This document shows, in pieces, positions 16,264 through 27,712 of a stretch of 64,000 bases of DNA. The stretch is from the NCBI RefSeq assembly GCF_003337575.1, contig NZ_QPJM01000009.1, positions 124,001 through 188,000 of the forward strand, read 5' to 3'. The stretch comes from Phyllobacterium bourgognense (GTDB lineage Bacteria; Pseudomonadota; Alphaproteobacteria; Rhizobiales; Rhizobiaceae). The first letter of the stretch is position 1; every line of letters starts with the position of its first letter. A program made the position numbers and the translations under genes. The notes below the pieces were generated by a model. That model was not told the origin of the DNA and ran no database searches. It worked only from the letters and a program-made list of their open reading frames with translations.

Positions 16264-17310
16264 CAGTTCGCTATCCCTTGGTCGTGACGGCGCTTCTGCT
16301 CTTGAGAGCGGCGTAGGGAATGCTTTGGTAGGTGCGTATTTGACTTCACCAAAAATGCCGTGGCTTTTTTAGACTTCTGCCAAGCCTAACAGCATAAATT
16401 GGCTTGACTATAGCCGCCACCATGGCCTGGATGCCTGCACAGCGGTGGTCCGCCTTTCCAGTCATATCCCTGAGCCTTGGCGGAGAAATAAAGTTAGTAA
16501 CTTCCGTCCATTTGAACACCAGATCGCGTCGAGGCCGAGCATGAAGGGCATAGAGCGATCTCTTCACGGCAAGCCACTGGGGAACCTTATGAAATTGGCT
16601 TTGAGCTCACCGTGCATGGGTATAGTTCGAACTCGCTGATCTCAGGACTCTCGTCAGTCACCTTGTTTGGTCGAGGTTTGCAGTCATATTGTGCCACCCG
16701 GGTACGTAGGTATCGTGTGTGAACGCGCTCGAGCAATATCGGGATGTTGGTTCACCCACTTCTTCGACGCGGTCCACGCTGAGCTCTCTGTAAAGGTCCG
16801 GGCATGCCATCGGCCAGCCGAATTCCTGGAGACAGTGTCCACATCATCATCTGCAAATCGCGACAGCACTATGCGTGGCTCACGGTCTTTGCAGATAGCA
16901 TAATAGTGTCGGTTATCCGGTTCTAAAATTTCGAGCGCACTGCCAATTGGCGACTCGCCGGCGCAATTGGCCCGGTGTATCGGTGTCGTGACGATGCTTA
17001 CCGATCGCTCGATGATTACCCGCCGATGTTGCTAGCGCGGCTCTGGTACGACGGCGGGCTATAAGAAATAGCTCTCGCATTTAAGTCGATAACGCACTCA
17101 GAAATTGAGCCTTGATGGCAGCCGGGTCCCCTAGCACCGCTGCAGGATATTGGGGGCAGCTGACACTTGAACCATGGTTCGCTTCCCGTGACTGCAGCTT
17201 CCATTGCTAGATTTGCCAGTTCCATTGCGCCGGCGGACAAAATGAACGACTCTAAGGAGTCGCCTACTACCACGCGACAGTTGTAGTGGTTAGAATGGAG
17301 AACCGTTGTA
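16264..17310. other. 1-kb stretch without a convincing gene
   Basis: Only short frames (about 60-130 codons) on both strands, mutually overlapping, none with a ribosome site plus recognisable family pattern. Base composition is mixed. The stretch may be decayed accessory DNA near the edge of the low-GC region. I see no transposase, integrase or tRNA-like sequence in it. Confidence 0.4.
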
Positions 17311-17781
17311 ATGCAGTCCCAAAATCTTGAGGACGTTTTGCCAGAAACACCATATGGAGACTGTGCCAGGAGTGCGCTCGAGGGCGATGTCGCTTGTGTA
17401 GATTTCATCTCAACCGCACTCGGTAATTGGTTGAGTAATCGTCAGCAAAGGTATCCACACGAACTGCGACACGCTGTAGCCCCGACACTGATCCGGGCCT
17501 ATAGCCAATGTCCCCTTGAAGTGAAATCGGAACAAGAATTCAGCAGTGAGTTAGGCCCCTTGCCCCTTCCGACTGGGCCAGTGTTGGAAGTCATGCTCGC
17601 TGCAAACGCCCATATCCTTATCGCGTTGAGCCACTTAATCTTATCCGAGATCAGCTCGTCAATATCGGAGTCTAAGCCTGAGGCATCTGCCTACTGTGAG
17701 ACCCTTTGCTACTATTCCAGATTTGGTCGTGCGCTGAGTGTTAAAATGAGACGAGCTTTGGGATCGTGCCGACGCGGTTAA
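17311..17781 (+). CDS. possible small protein of unknown function
   Basis: A 156-codon frame starting at ATG 17311 with GGAG about 10 bases upstream. The predicted protein is acidic in its first half, with a hydrophobic helix-like stretch around residues 91-113 (GPVLEVMLAANAHILIALSHLIL) and a basic tail. I do not recognise a family. The competing minus-strand frame (17016-17408) looks less protein-like. It stands alone in a gene-poor stretch, so it may be a chance frame. Confidence 0.35.
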   Translation: MQSQNLEDVLPETPYGDCARSALEGDVACVDFISTALGNWLSNRQQRYPHELRHAVAPTLIRAYSQCPLEVKSEQEFSSELGPLPLPTGPVLEVMLAANAHILIALSHLILSEISSSISESKPEASAYCETLCYYSRFGRALSVKMRRALGSCRRG

Positions 17782-18333
17782 GGACAGCAAACAAAAGCGC
17801 TAGCGTGTCGTCTGCGATATGATACGGGTTCCGACAGCTAATTGGAATCAAGCAAATGCCAGCTACATTGAAATCAACCTTCGTTGAAGTCCTTACAAAC
17901 GCTTCCGAAGTGGAAATGCGTGGCGGTCGTATGCCATAAGCATCCGTGTCTTTCCGTCTGCGCGGCTTATGAAGCGCGCTCGAATGCTGCTACCAAGGAA
18001 AGCAGATATCTATGTCTGAGCGGACGCACAAAATCATCGAGCGAGCGTGATTAGGTTCGGTTAATCGATAGATCGTTGACGTTCAGCAAGTCCGATCCTG
18101 CAGTTGCGGTCCAAGAGTCGCTAACTAACAGATATTTCAATGAATTACTTTGAACCAATATGGGTGCGGGGCACTGTTAGGTGCAATTGCGGGGTTTTAG
18201 CTGGAAATTCGCCCCAACTATGGGGGTAGTTACATTTTAGTCGGGACCGCCAATTTTTTTCCCATCAAAACCACTCAAAAAGAGTTGCACACCTCATTTC
18301 GCTGTTCTAAACTTTAGGCGGAGGAGAATTCTC
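17782..18333. other. intergenic stretch before the sugar operon; composition boundary
   Basis: About 550 bp with no supported gene. The sequence changes from the AT-richer accessory region to the GC-rich core at its right end. It must contain the promoter of the LacI-led operon. AT-rich runs around 18235-18300 are plausible, but no palindromic LacI operator or clean -35/-10 pair is obvious. No tRNA or integrase was seen at the boundary. Confidence 0.45.
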
Positions 18334-19359
18334 GTGGGGAAGATGACGCTCGAAGACGTCGCCCGAGAAGCCGGTGTCAGTTTAGCAACGGTCGATCGTG
18401 TCGTGAACGGAAGGATTGGTGTGCACGCGCGCACCATCGAACGCGTCAATGCGGCCATCAAACAGCTTGGCTTTCTACCTGATCCACATGCATCCCGGCT
18501 CGCTCGCGGACGCGACTATGATTTCCGCATCATCCTGCCGACCGGCGAAAATGAATTCATGATGGCCCTGGGCGCCGAATTCCGTGCCACGCGCGAGCGG
18601 CAATTGCAGGAACGTGTCCGCCTGTCGATCCAGCACGTCGATACGTTCGACGGCGAGGCACTCGCGGCGGCCCTCGAAAGGCTCCCCTCCGGCATCGACG
18701 GTGTCGCCGTCGTTGCGCTCGATCATCCCGCTGTCACCGAGGCGATCAACGCCTTGGCGGACGCCGGTGTCGTTGTACTTACCCTCGTATCGGACGTACC
18801 GAATTCACGGCGGGCGCATTATGTCGGCATAGACAACTTTGCCGCCGGACGGACAGCCGCCTCGCTGATCGGCCGCTTCGTCGGGCGGCGCAAGGGCAAG
18901 GTGGGCATGATCGCCGGGTCGCTGGCATTGCGCGATCACGTCGAGCGCCAGTTCGGTTTCGAACAGATCCTCTCGCGCGAATATCCAAATCTCGAAGTGC
19001 TTCCCGTGCGTGAGGCGCGCGACGAGAACGCACGCGTTGAGGCCGTCACCCGCTCGCTGCTGCGGGACCATCCGGACCTTGTGGCCATCTACAATGCCGG
19101 CGGCGGGCAAGCAGGGGTCATCGCTGCGCTCGAAGCGACAGACCACGTTTCCGACGTCATCTTCGTGGCGCACGAACTAACCGCCTCGACGCGCCGGCAT
19201 CTTGTGCGTGGTACAGTGGACGCACTTATCAATCAGGATGCAGGTCATATGGCGCGCAGCGCTGCCCGCATCCTGACTGCCTTGCGCGAGGGACGCCCGA
19301 TCGTGCCGGGTCAGGAACATATTCGCATCGATATATTTCTCAGGGACAACATGCCGTGA
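18334..19359 (+). CDS. LacI-family transcriptional regulator
   Basis: A 341-residue LacI/GalR repressor. The N-terminal MTLEDVAREAGVSLATVDRVVNGR is the canonical helix-turn-helix and hinge start. The remainder is a periplasmic-binding-protein-like sensor domain with the family's HYVGIDNFAAGRTAASLIGRF and VIFVAHELT segments. The GTG at 18334 has GGAGG nine bases upstream; an internal ATG at 18343 is an alternative. It leads a same-strand cluster of a sugar isomerase, a dehydrogenase and an ABC sugar importer, and most likely represses that cluster until the sugar or a derivative binds. Confidence 0.93.
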   Translation: MGKMTLEDVAREAGVSLATVDRVVNGRIGVHARTIERVNAAIKQLGFLPDPHASRLARGRDYDFRIILPTGENEFMMALGAEFRATRERQLQERVRLSIQHVDTFDGEALAAALERLPSGIDGVAVVALDHPAVTEAINALADAGVVVLTLVSDVPNSRRAHYVGIDNFAAGRTAASLIGRFVGRRKGKVGMIAGSLALRDHVERQFGFEQILSREYPNLEVLPVREARDENARVEAVTRSLLRDHPDLVAIYNAGGGQAGVIAALEATDHVSDVIFVAHELTASTRRHLVRGTVDALINQDAGHMARSAARILTALREGRPIVPGQEHIRIDIFLRDNMP

Positions 19360-19387
19360 CGGCAAAATCTGGAATTGGAGGATTGAC

Positions 19388-20443
19388 ATGAAGACGATCA
19401 AGGGACCGGCCATTTTTCTCGCGCAGTTCGCGGGCGATGCAGCACCGTTCAATTCGCTTGATGCCATGTGCGGGTGGGCAGCAGGGATGGGCTACAAGGG
19501 TATCCAGATACCGGCTTGGGATGGACGGCTCATCGATCTGAAGAAGGCTTCGGATTCGAAGGACTATTGCGACGAGATCGCCGGTGTCGCTGCTTCGCAT
19601 GGCCTGACCATTACGGAGCTCGCGACACACCTTCAGGGCCAGCTCGTAGCGGTTCATCCGGTCTACGACGAGTTGATGGACGGCTTTGCCGCACCGGAAG
19701 TGCATGGCAATCCGAAGGCGAGGCAAGAGTGGGCAGTGGATCAGCTCAAGCGGGCGGCGCGTGCCTCAAAACACCTCGGCCTCAAAGCAATACCGACCTT
19801 CTCCGGCGCACTCGCTTGGCCGTTCCTGTATCCGTTTCCGCAGCGTCCGGCGGGTCTCGTCGAGGCGGCATTCGATGAGCTGGCGAAACGCTGGATACCG
19901 ATCCTCAACTATTTCGACGAACACGGTGTTGACGCTGCCTATGAGATTCATCCCGGGGAAGATCTGCACGACGGCATAACTTACGAGATGTTCCTGGAGC
20001 GGGTGAAAAATCATTCCCGCGCCAATCTCCTCTATGATCCGTCGCATTTCGTCCTGCAGCAGCTCGATTATCTTGATTATATCGACATCTACCACGAGAG
20101 GATCAAAGCCTTCCATGTCAAGGACGCCGAGTTCAATCCAACCGGACGGCAGGGCGTTTATGGCGGCTACCAGTCATGGGTCGATCGTGCAGGCCGTTTC
20201 CGCTCGCTCGGTGACGGGCAGGTTGATTTCGGTGCGGTCTTCTCCAAGCTGACCGCCTATGATTTCGATGGCTGGGCAGTGCTTGAATGGGAATGCGCCT
20301 TGAAGCACCCGGAAGACGGCGCACGCGAAGGTGCGCAGTTCATCGACGCGCACCTGATCCGCGTCACCGAGCGCGCTTTCGATGATTTTGCCGGTTCTGG
20401 TACCGATGACGCGGCCAATCGCCGTATTCTTGGCCTGAAATAG
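19388..20443 (+). CDS. sugar phosphate isomerase/epimerase (xylose isomerase-like TIM barrel)
   Basis: A 351-residue AP-endonuclease-2-type TIM barrel. Candidate divalent-metal ligands follow the family order: Glu186 (AAYEIHPGE), Asp217/His220 (LLYDPSHF), His243 (KAFHVKDAE) and Glu300 or Glu302 (VLEWE). Such enzymes isomerise or epimerise keto sugars, inosose or 3-keto-glycosides. It is followed 11 bases later by a Gfo/Idh/MocA dehydrogenase, a pairing typical of pathways that first oxidise a sugar to a keto form and then isomerise or open it. The substrate is not determinable from sequence. Confidence 0.88.
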   Translation: MKTIKGPAIFLAQFAGDAAPFNSLDAMCGWAAGMGYKGIQIPAWDGRLIDLKKASDSKDYCDEIAGVAASHGLTITELATHLQGQLVAVHPVYDELMDGFAAPEVHGNPKARQEWAVDQLKRAARASKHLGLKAIPTFSGALAWPFLYPFPQRPAGLVEAAFDELAKRWIPILNYFDEHGVDAAYEIHPGEDLHDGITYEMFLERVKNHSRANLLYDPSHFVLQQLDYLDYIDIYHERIKAFHVKDAEFNPTGRQGVYGGYQSWVDRAGRFRSLGDGQVDFGAVFSKLTAYDFDGWAVLEWECALKHPEDGAREGAQFIDAHLIRVTERAFDDFAGSGTDDAANRRILGLK

Positions 20444-20454
20444 AGGATCGAATA

Positions 20455-21626
20455 ATGGCTATTGGAGCATCCAAGGAGAAATCCGCGAGCCGCCGCATCC
20501 GTATCGGCATGGTTGGAGGCGGGCAGGGCGCCTTCATCGGCGCTGTCCACCGCATTGCACTGCGCATGGATGATCAGTATGAGCTCGTCGCAGGCGCGCT
20601 CTCTTCCGATCCGGCGCGCGCCAAAACTTCCGCGAAGGAAATCGGCATCGCCGAAGATCGCGCCTACACTTCGTTCGAGGAGATGGCCAAGGCCGAGGCC
20701 AAGCGCGCCGACGGCATCGAAGCGGTTTCCATCGTCACGCCAAACCACATGCACGCTCCGGCGGCAAAGGCATTCCTAAAAGCAGGTATCCACGTCATCT
20801 GCGACAAGCCGCTGACCACCACGGTCAAGGAGGCCAAGGAACTGGTGTCGCTGGTCAACAAGACCGGCAAGCTTTTCATCGTCACGCATAATTACACCGG
20901 CTATCCAATGATGCGGCAGGCGCGCGCCATGGTGGCAAAGGGCGTGCTTGGCGACATTCGCGTCGTGCAGGCCGAATACCCGCAAGACTGGATGACGGAG
21001 AAAACCGAAGCCACAGGCAACAAGCAGGCCGAATGGCGCATCGATCCGAAGCGTTCGGGTGCGGGCGGTGCCATTGGCGATATCGGCACGCACGCCTATA
21101 ATCTTGCCTGCTTCGTTTCAGGTCTCAAGCTCAAGCAACTCTGCGCCGAGCTCACCAGTTTTGGCGAGGGCAGGGTGCTCGACGACGATGTGCAGATTCT
21201 CATGCGTTTCGACGGCGGTGCCAAGGGCATGATCTGGGCGAGCCAAGTGGCGCCAGGCAATGAGAACGGCCTCAAGCTGCGCATCTATGGCACAAAGGGC
21301 GGGCTGGAATGGACACAGGCCGACCCTAACTATCTCTGGTACACGCCTTTCGGCAAGCCAAAGCAATTGCTGACGCGCGGCGGTGCCGGCGCATCGCCGG
21401 AGGCAGCGCGTTTGACCCGCGTTCCGTCCGGCCATCCGGAAGGCTATCTCGAGGGCTTCGCGAATATCTACTCAGAGGCTGCGCAGGCCATCATCGCTGC
21501 GCGTAGCGGAAAAAAACCTCCGAAGGATGTGATTTTTCCGACTGTGGACGATGGGCTTGCGGGGATGGAATTCATCGAGGCTGCGGTGAAGTCGTCCAAG
21601 GCGGGCGGCATTTGGACGAAGGTGTG

Positions 21627-21627
<1 letters not shown>
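20455..21627 (+). CDS. Gfo/Idh/MocA-family NAD(P)-dependent sugar dehydrogenase
   Basis: A 390-residue oxidoreductase with an N-terminal Rossmann fold (GMVGGGQGAF near residue 18, the GxGxxG variant). The family's catalytic-site motif appears as CDKPLTTT, with Lys in place of the usual EKP context. The GGAIGDIGTHAYNLACF segment supplies the Asp and His catalytic pair. The C-terminal alpha/beta domain binds sugar or cyclitol. It is co-directional with the isomerase, and its stop TGA overlaps the ATG of the ABC ATPase (TGATG), so it is translationally coupled to the transporter. The probable role is oxidation of the imported sugar; the identity is unknown. Confidence 0.9.
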
Positions 21628-23170
<1,543 letters not shown>

Positions 23171-23174
<4 letters not shown>

Positions 23175-24181
23175 CCGACACGAAAACAATCACCGACACA
23201 CGCGGTTTTGGCCGCAAGCTGGCGGATCTCGACAAGACGGCCGTAGCGCCATTCCTGGCGCTTGCCGCGTTGTTCGTTCTCGGGGCGCTGGTCAATCCAA
23301 ATTTCCTGTCGATCGACAATCTGCTCAACGTCCTCACCCGGTCATCCTTCATTGCCATCATTGCGATTGGCGCGACATTCGTCATCTCAGCCGGCGGTCT
23401 CGATCTGTCGGTTGGCTCCATGGCGGCGCTTGTCGCCGGCATCATGATCCTGTTCCTGAACTCGGCCTCCATAGACGGTGACGTGGCCATGCTGGCCACG
23501 GGCATTGTCGTTGCGCTCGGTGTCGGCGCTCTTGCGGGACTGCTTAACGGCGCCGTTATCACCATCGGCAAGATAGAGCCCTTCATCGTCACGCTGGGCA
23601 CCATGGCGATCTTCCGGTCGGTCACGGTCTGGCTGGCGGATGGCGGTTCGATCGCGATGAAATCCATCGCGATGCGCAATATGTTCCGCCCGGTTTACAC
23701 CGGGGTGTTTCTCGGCCTGCCAATACCGGTCTGGATCATCATTGCAGCCGGTCTGCTCGGTGCTTTCATTCTCTACAAGACATCGTTCGGGCGGCACGTT
23801 ATTGCCGTTGGCTCGAACGAGGATGTGGCAAAATATTCGGGAATCCACGTCAATCGCGTCCGCGCCATGACCTACATCATTCAAGGCATCTGCGTCGCCA
23901 TTGCCGTCGTCGTCTACGTCCCGCGCCTCGGCGCCGCGACCACGACGACAGGCATGCTTTGGGAACTCCAGGCGATCACCGCAGTGGTCATCGGGGGAAC
24001 AGCACTGCGTGGCGGTGTCGGCCGCATCTGGGGTACGATCTGCGGTGCATTCATGCTGGAGATCGTCGGCAACATCATGGTGCTGTCGAATATCGTCAGT
24101 GAATATCTGATCGGCGCGGTGCAGGGCACGATCATCATTATCGCCATGCTGGTGCAGCGCACCCTGCAAAAGAAGAAATAG
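23171..24181 (+). CDS. sugar ABC transporter permease (RbsC type)
   Basis: A 336-residue inner-membrane protein with about ten hydrophobic helices. The family hallmarks ISAGGLDLSVGSMAAL and GALAGLLNGAVI near the middle and WELQAITAVVIGGTALRGGVG near the end are present. The true start is ATG 23171, which overlaps the ATPase stop as ATGA, although the frame is open further upstream. CUT2 permeases form a homodimeric channel working with the duplicated ATPase and the binding protein that follows. Confidence 0.95.
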
Positions 24182-24292
24182 TCGGCAGACTATACACATA
24201 AGGGGCGCGAGGCTGCTCCTTCTAAGGGAACGGGGGGAAAGGGCCACCCACCGAGCCGCAATCAAGGCCCGAGCAAAATTGGGAGAAACCAA

Positions 24293-25237
24293 ATGCGTAA
24301 ACTTTTGATCGGTCTTGTCGGGGCGGCGCTCGCTTCGACCATGACCTTGGCCTACGCGCAGGACAAAGAGGTCAACATCGCCGTATCTATACCTGCAGCA
24401 GATCATGGTTGGACGGGCGGTGTTGTCTACCACGCCGAACGGGCCGCCAAGCTGCTTGAGGCTGCTCATCCGGGCCTCAAGATCACTATCAAAACTTCGC
24501 CTGATGGAGCATCGCAAGCGAACGCACTTGAAGATCTGACGACGCAGGGCATCGACGCACTCGTTACCCTGCCACACAATTCCGACGAACTGACCGATCC
24601 ATTGCGTCAGGTCAAGGAAAAGGGCGTATTCGTCACCGTGGTTGACCGCGCTCTGTCCGATCCGACGATTCAGGATCTTTACGTTGCCGGTAACAATCCC
24701 GAGCTCGGCCGCGTCGCCGGCGAATATCTCAAGGACACGCTGAAGACCGGTGACGTCGTTGTTATCCGTGGTCTGCCGATCGTCATCGACGAAGAGCGGC
24801 AGAAGGGTTTTGACGATGCAATCGCCGGCAGCGGCATCAAGGTTCTCGACAAGCAATTTGGCAACTGGTCACGCGATGATGCCTTCAAGATCATGCAGGA
24901 CTACCTGACCAAGTTTCCCAAGATCGACGCCGTATGGTGCCAGGATGACGATATGGCTGTCGGCGTGCTCGAGGCCATCGATCAGGCCAAGCGCACCGAC
25001 ATCAAGTTGGTCATCGGTGGCGCCGGTATGAAGGACATGATCAAGCGCGTTGCCGACGGTGATGCGATGACACCGATCAACGTGCTTTATCCGCCTTCAA
25101 TGATTGCGACGGCAATGGAGCTCACGGTCGCAAACTTCTATGACCAGGTCCCTGTGCGCGGCAAGTACATCCTCGATGCCACACTGGTTACCAAGGACAA
25201 CGCCAAGGAATTCTATTTCCCGGATTCGCCCTTCTAA
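24293..25237 (+). CDS. sugar ABC transporter periplasmic binding protein
   Basis: A 314-residue RbsB-like protein with a signal peptide (MRKLLIGLVGAALASTMTLAYA, cleavage after residue 22) and two Rossmann-like lobes. The mature start VNIAVSIPAADHGWTGGVVYHAERAA is the ligand-contacting region of this class. It is the last gene of the operon, separated from the permease by about 110 bp that may give it extra expression. GGGAG precedes the ATG, and a strong terminator follows at 25261. The ligand is unknown; the accompanying isomerase and dehydrogenase suggest a sugar or polyol that is oxidised after import. Confidence 0.93.
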   Translation: MRKLLIGLVGAALASTMTLAYAQDKEVNIAVSIPAADHGWTGGVVYHAERAAKLLEAAHPGLKITIKTSPDGASQANALEDLTTQGIDALVTLPHNSDELTDPLRQVKEKGVFVTVVDRALSDPTIQDLYVAGNNPELGRVAGEYLKDTLKTGDVVVIRGLPIVIDEERQKGFDDAIAGSGIKVLDKQFGNWSRDDAFKIMQDYLTKFPKIDAVWCQDDDMAVGVLEAIDQAKRTDIKLVIGGAGMKDMIKRVADGDAMTPINVLYPPSMIATAMELTVANFYDQVPVRGKYILDATLVTKDNAKEFYFPDSPF

Positions 25238-25260
25238 GATCAGCTATCCAACTTCAAACG

Positions 25261-25286
25261 AAAGGGCCCGCAAGGGCCCTTTTTTG
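25261..25286 (+). terminator. rho-independent terminator of the sugar operon
   Basis: AAAGGGCCC-GCAA-GGGCCCTTT is a 9-bp perfect stem with a tetraloop, followed by a T-run, 24 bases after the stop of the binding protein gene. This is a textbook intrinsic terminator. Confidence 0.92.
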
Positions 25287-25534
25287 TTTGGCCAGGGTTG
25301 GCGCCGGGGGGACTCTAACCCCGACGCCACCCTGTTGCGGCAAGCAGGAATATGGCTGTAACAGCGGTCATGCTATGGCCAAGGCTTGCTGCAAATTGAC
25401 AGCTCTTTTTAACTTGAGTTGTTGACTCTTGTTTCAATTGAGTAATAAAGATGAATAAGATAGTCAAGTTTAAATAAGAGGGATAATGCGAGCAGCGCTG
25501 TCCCGGACAAAAGGAACAGAAAAGGCCCACTGCC

Positions 25535-25744
25535 ATGTCCCCACGTCAAATCATCGATATGCAGGTGCGTCTCCCCAACACTACGCCGGTGCGCGCCAAT
25601 TTTTCCGCGCCGATACAAAAGGACATCCGCGTCTACGGTAGCGACATCCTTTTCGACGGCACCAATGAAGTTGGCATTGAACACGCTGGCTCGCTCTACC
25701 GACTCAAAATCACCCGGCAGGGCAAACTGATCCTCAATAAGTAA
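25535..25744 (+). CDS. hmuP: haemin uptake protein HmuP/HemP
   Basis: A 69-codon protein whose C-terminus (GIEHAGSLYRLKITRQGKLILNK) is the conserved HemP/HmuP signature. In Bradyrhizobium HmuP is a co-activator, acting with Irr, of the haem receptor gene. It starts the hmuPSTUV run, 22 bases before hmuS. The upstream AT-rich region holds TTGACT at 25422 followed by TAATAAAG, and a 7-bp dyad AACTTGA...TCAAGTT (25411-25417 / 25474-25480). I see no clean Irr (ICE) or RirA box. The start ATG is the only sensible one for the length. Confidence 0.88.
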   Translation: MSPRQIIDMQVRLPNTTPVRANFSAPIQKDIRVYGSDILFDGTNEVGIEHAGSLYRLKITRQGKLILNK

Positions 25745-25766
25745 TTCCCATCAGCAGGCTAGAAAC

Positions 25767-26825
25767 ATGACTGACGCAGTAAAACCAACACCCGAGGCAA
25801 TTCGGCAGGCGAGGGCTGAGAACCCGAAAATGCGCGAGCGCGACCTTGCGCAGCAGCTGCAGATCTCGGAAGCCGAGCTGGTGGCCGCCTATTGCGGGAT
25901 CAATGTCGTTCGTATCAACCCGCACATCGAAACCTTTCTGACTGAAATCGAATCGCTTGGCGAAGTGATGGCGCTCACCCGCAACGAGAGCGCCGTCCAT
26001 GAGAAGATCGGTGTTTATGACAAGCCGATCGTCGGCAAGCACGCCTCGATGCTGCTCGGCGAGCAGATCGATATGCGGCTTTTTCCCAATGCCTGGGCAC
26101 ATGGCTTTGCCGTCGAAAAGCCGGACGGCGAAGACGTTCGCCGCAGTCTGCAATTCTTCGATGCAGCCGGGGAGGCCATCCACAAGATCCACCTTCGCCC
26201 AGCCTCCAATCTGGAAGCCTACCAGGCTCTCGTCGCCAAACTTCGTCTTGATGATCAATCACAGTCTGTGCAACTGACAGCCCTGCCGAAGCCGGAGGAA
26301 AAGACCTTCGAGCTTGACGAGCTCGACGCTTCAGGCTTGCGCGACCGCTGGACCCAGATGAAGGATGTCCACGAATTCTTCGGCATCCTGCGTTCGTTGA
26401 AGATGACACGCCATCAGGCGGTGCAGGTAATCGGACAGGATTACGCGTGGCAACTCGACACGGCCGCATTGACAACAATGATGCACGACGCCGCGCAGGA
26501 GCAACTGCCGATCATGTGCTTTATCGGCAATCGCGGCTGCATCCAGATTCATTCGGGACCCATTCAAAACGTGAAGCCAATGGGTCCGTGGATCAACATC
26601 CTCGACGAAACCTTTCATATGCATCTGCGTACTGATCACATCGCGGAGTTGTGGGCCGTGCGCAAGCCTACCAAGGACGGGCATGTTACCTCGCTCGAAG
26701 CCTATGGCGCAGAGGGCGACATGATCGTCCAGTTCTTCGGCAAGCGCCATGAAGGCTCCGGCGAACGTGGCGATTGGCGACAGCTCGTCGAAACGCTGCC
26801 ACGCCTCATGCGTGCTGCGGCATAG
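25767..26825 (+). CDS. hmuS: haem-degrading / haem-trafficking factor HmuS
   Basis: A 352-residue cytoplasmic HemS/ChuS-family protein built from two similar halves, about 1-170 and 180-350. The second half carries the family motifs NRGCIQIHSGPIQNVKPMGPWINILDETFHMHLR. Members bind incoming haem and either degrade it or pass it on. An N-terminal helix-turn-helix-like stretch (RERDLAQQLQISEAELVAAYCG) is usual for the family. It is the second gene of the haem operon and is followed 2 bases later by hmuT. Confidence 0.94.
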   Translation: MTDAVKPTPEAIRQARAENPKMRERDLAQQLQISEAELVAAYCGINVVRINPHIETFLTEIESLGEVMALTRNESAVHEKIGVYDKPIVGKHASMLLGEQIDMRLFPNAWAHGFAVEKPDGEDVRRSLQFFDAAGEAIHKIHLRPASNLEAYQALVAKLRLDDQSQSVQLTALPKPEEKTFELDELDASGLRDRWTQMKDVHEFFGILRSLKMTRHQAVQVIGQDYAWQLDTAALTTMMHDAAQEQLPIMCFIGNRGCIQIHSGPIQNVKPMGPWINILDETFHMHLRTDHIAELWAVRKPTKDGHVTSLEAYGAEGDMIVQFFGKRHEGSGERGDWRQLVETLPRLMRAAA

Positions 26826-26827
26826 GA

Positions 26828-27712
26828 ATGACAATGAACAGATTCCCCCTCATGGTGGCAGCGCTCGGCATTCTGGCGCTGCCAGCCGTTGCGATGGCAG
26901 AAGAGATTTCCGGCCCCATTCCCGATGCAAGCCGTGTAGTCTCCATCGGCGGGTCGATCACCGAAATCATCTATGATCTGGGTGAGGAGGGGCGGCTGGT
27001 CGGTCGCGATACCACCAGCGTTTTCCCCGAAGCTGCGCACAAGATTCCCGATGTCGGATACATGCGTGCGTTGTCGCCGGAAGGCGTCCTGTCGATCAAC
27101 CCGACTGCGATCATTGCCGTTGAGGGTTCAGGCCCGCGTGAAGCCATCGACGTATTGAAAAAAGCCAGCGTACCTTTCGTGTTCGTTCCGGAAAACTACA
27201 CGGCCGAAAGCGTGTCGGAAAAAATCCGGATCGTCGGCAAGGCACTCGGCGTCGATGACAAGGCCGAGAAGCTATCTGCCAAAATCGAGCAGAAATTGGC
27301 GGCGGCGAAAGCCGAAACCAAAGATATCAAGACCCGCAAACGTGTGCTCTTCGTCCTCAGTACAACAGGCGGAAAAATCATGGCAGCAGGCACCAAGACG
27401 GCTGCCGACGGCATCATCGAACTTGCAGGCGCTGACAACGTCGTCACCGGGTATTCCGGCTACAAGACAATGACAGAGGAAGCGATCCTCACGGCGCAGC
27501 CGGATGTCATTCTCGTGATGGATATCCACGGGCCGCGCGCTACAACCGACGCGGATCTTCTCGCCAACAAGGCGATTGCAGCAACGCCTGCCGGTCAAGC
27601 AAAGAACATTGTGCGCATGGGCGGGCAGTATCTGCTCGGCTTCGGACCACGAACGGCAGAGGCTGTGCACGATCTTGCCAAGGCATTCTACGGATCTGAA
27701 GTGAGCCAATGA
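26828..27712 (+). CDS. hmuT: haemin ABC transporter periplasmic binding protein HmuT
   Basis: A 294-residue class III binding protein. The signal peptide (MTMNRFPLMVAALGILALPAVAMA) is followed by the first lobe RVVSIGGSITEIIYDLGEEGRLVGRD, the PhuT/ShuT-type haem-site start. The frame is open upstream inside hmuS, but the ATG at 26828 (GGA just before) gives a proper export signal. It hands haem from the outer-membrane receptor to HmuUV. Its stop overlaps the hmuU start as ATGA. Confidence 0.94.
   Translation: MTMNRFPLMVAALGILALPAVAMAEEISGPIPDASRVVSIGGSITEIIYDLGEEGRLVGRDTTSVFPEAAHKIPDVGYMRALSPEGVLSINPTAIIAVEGSGPREAIDVLKKASVPFVFVPENYTAESVSEKIRIVGKALGVDDKAEKLSAKIEQKLAAAKAETKDIKTRKRVLFVLSTTGGKIMAAGTKTAADGIIELAGADNVVTGYSGYKTMTEEAILTAQPDVILVMDIHGPRATTDADLLANKAIAATPAGQAKNIVRMGGQYLLGFGPRTAEAVHDLAKAFYGSEVSQ

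Noticed and set aside
17016-17408. 130-codon minus-strand frame in the gene-poor stretch
   Set aside because: No ribosome site and composition of a chance frame; it overlaps the start of the slightly better plus-strand candidate.
23387-24856. 489-codon minus-strand frame
   Set aside because: Antisense of the permease and binding protein genes; His/Asp/Arg-rich shadow translation.
25295-25370. tRNA-like sequence (GGGGACTCTAACCCCGAC) after the sugar operon terminator
   Set aside because: The T-arm loop lacks the TTCGA consensus and no acceptor or anticodon arms can be built around it.
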